Shown here piece after piece: positions 63,333 through 64,000 of a stretch of 64,000 nucleotides of DNA. A model generated the notes under the pieces. The model did no database searches, was not told the DNA's origin, and worked only from the letters and a program-made list of their open reading frames with translations. Position 1 is the first letter of the stretch, and each line of letters opens with the position of its first letter. The translations under genes and the position numbers were made by a program. The DNA is from Streptomyces sp. NBC_00557 (GTDB taxonomy: Bacteria > Actinomycetota > Actinomycetes > Streptomycetales > Streptomycetaceae), in NCBI RefSeq assembly GCF_036345995.1, contig NZ_CP107796.1, forward strand, positions 7,626,001-7,690,000, in the 5' to 3' direction.

Positions 63333-64000
63333 TCAGCCGGTCGCCGTGCCCTCGTTCCTCTCCGGCGAGGCCTCCCGCCGGGCCCCGGTGTCCCCACCGC
63401 CGCCGTCGCCGAGGAACGTGACGGTCTCGTCGAGGGGCGCCCGGTCGATACGGGCGAAGGGCGCCGCCGGATCCTCGTAGCCGATCGACACGCCCGCGAA
63501 CAGCACCAGCTCCGGTGGGGGCGAGACCACCTCCGCGACCGTCCGGTGGTAGACCGACCACGCCATCTGGGGGCAGCTGTGCAGCCCTTCGGCGCGCAGC
63601 AGCAGCATCACCGTCTGCAGGTACATCCCGAGGTCGGCCCACTGGGCCGCGCCCATGTCCCGGTCGATGTAGGACAGCAGGAGGCAGGGGGCGCCGAAGC
63701 AGCGCCAGTTCGCGGCGACGGCCGCACGGCGGGCCGTCCCGTCTCCGCGCCGGATCCCCAGTGCCCCGAAGCGCTGGGCGGCGGCAGCCGCGCGCCGCTG
63801 ACGGTAGGGGGACTTCGGATCCGGCGGATACATCCGGTACTGCCGCTCGTCCCCGGGATCGCCGGCCGCCGCGCGCTCGGCGGTGCGCTGCTTCAGCTCG
63901 GCCAGCGGGGCGCCGGTGAGCACGTGGATCCGCCAGGGCTGGAGGTTGCCGCCCGAGGGCGAGCGCGCGGCGGCGGTCAGCACCCGCTCCAGTGCCGCAC
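63333..64000 (-). CDS. Nitroreductase family protein (5' end beyond window)
   Basis: The coding frame runs in from the right edge (ALERVLTAAARSPSGGNLQPW) and covers about 222 residues. ARSPSGGNLQPWRIHVL is the FMN-phosphate-binding segment of nitroreductases, and ADLGMYLQTVMLLLRAEGLHSCPQMAW matches the second FMN/dimer motif. It probably reduces nitro, quinone or enone compounds with NAD(P)H. The N-terminal few residues are missing, so the true start is unknown. Confidence 0.88.
   Translation of the reverse strand, partial: AALERVLTAAARSPSGGNLQPWRIHVLTGAPLAELKQRTAERAAAGDPGDERQYRMYPPDPKSPYRQRRAAAAAQRFGALGIRRGDGTARRAAVAANWRCFGAPCLLLSYIDRDMGAAQWADLGMYLQTVMLLLRAEGLHSCPQMAWSVYHRTVAEVVSPPPELVLFAGVSIGYEDPAAPFARIDRAPLDETVTFLGDGGGGDTGARREASPERNEGTATG

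Overview
The window is high-GC actinobacterial chromosome, almost certainly Streptomyces. The evidence is the codon bias, GTG starts with GGAGG-type ribosome binding sites, and typical families: two SpoIIE-type phosphatases, a CsbD protein, a class F sortase, a GH46 chitosanase and an SCO6745-type protein. No rRNA, phage, conjugative module or CRISPR array was seen. The genus call is inference from gene content and base composition.

Layout. 1-5.7 kb: end of a secreted protein gene, a 37-bp tandem repeat, a class III aminotransferase with an Lrp/AsnC regulator, a membrane SpoIIE phosphatase, and a GNAT protein behind a tiny upstream ORF. 5.8-7.9 kb: a graspetide (ATP-grasp RiPP) mini-cluster, tgmA-tgmB plus a Gfo/Idh oxidoreductase. 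8-15.5 kb: a fructosamine-kinase-like gene, an SCO6745-family gene with a palindromic operator candidate, a class F sortase beside a repetitive His/Asp-rich surface protein, a TetR-SGNH hydrolase operon and a LysR regulator. 15.7-23.6 kb: secreted M9 collagenase, long-form GAPDH, a PIG-V-like mannosyltransferase, a second SpoIIE phosphatase and a MASE1 protein.

23.7-44 kb is the most notable part. It holds a selenocysteine system (selA, selB, tRNA-Sec, selD) ending against a gene for a Sec-containing formate dehydrogenase alpha subunit. That gene has an in-frame TGA and a SECIS-like hairpin. It diverges from an alternative haem-copper oxidase operon (subunits II, I, IV-like, CtaG-like). About 7 kb further on are the FeS and NrfD-type membrane subunits of the formate dehydrogenase, a stand-alone QcrB-like cytochrome b, and a divergent ThDP (pyruvate oxidase-like) enzyme. 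I read this as an accessory respiratory locus feeding formate, and perhaps pyruvate, electrons to quinone and oxygen. The combination is inference; the individual parts are well supported.

44-64 kb: anti-sigma-type ATPase, CsbD, a MarR-MFS operon, DedA, an aldo/keto reductase, a second MHS transporter, a GH46 chitosanase behind a CsnR-type operator, phosphoglucomutase, an SGNH lipase, an orphan maltokinase-cap protein and GH25 lysozyme. Then come a perfect 26-bp inverted repeat, LysE, MOSC, FUSC, a FAD monooxygenase beside a 5'-truncated TetR, an AI-2E transporter and a nitroreductase cut by the right edge. Several convergent gene pairs are separated by strong hairpins, marked as terminators.
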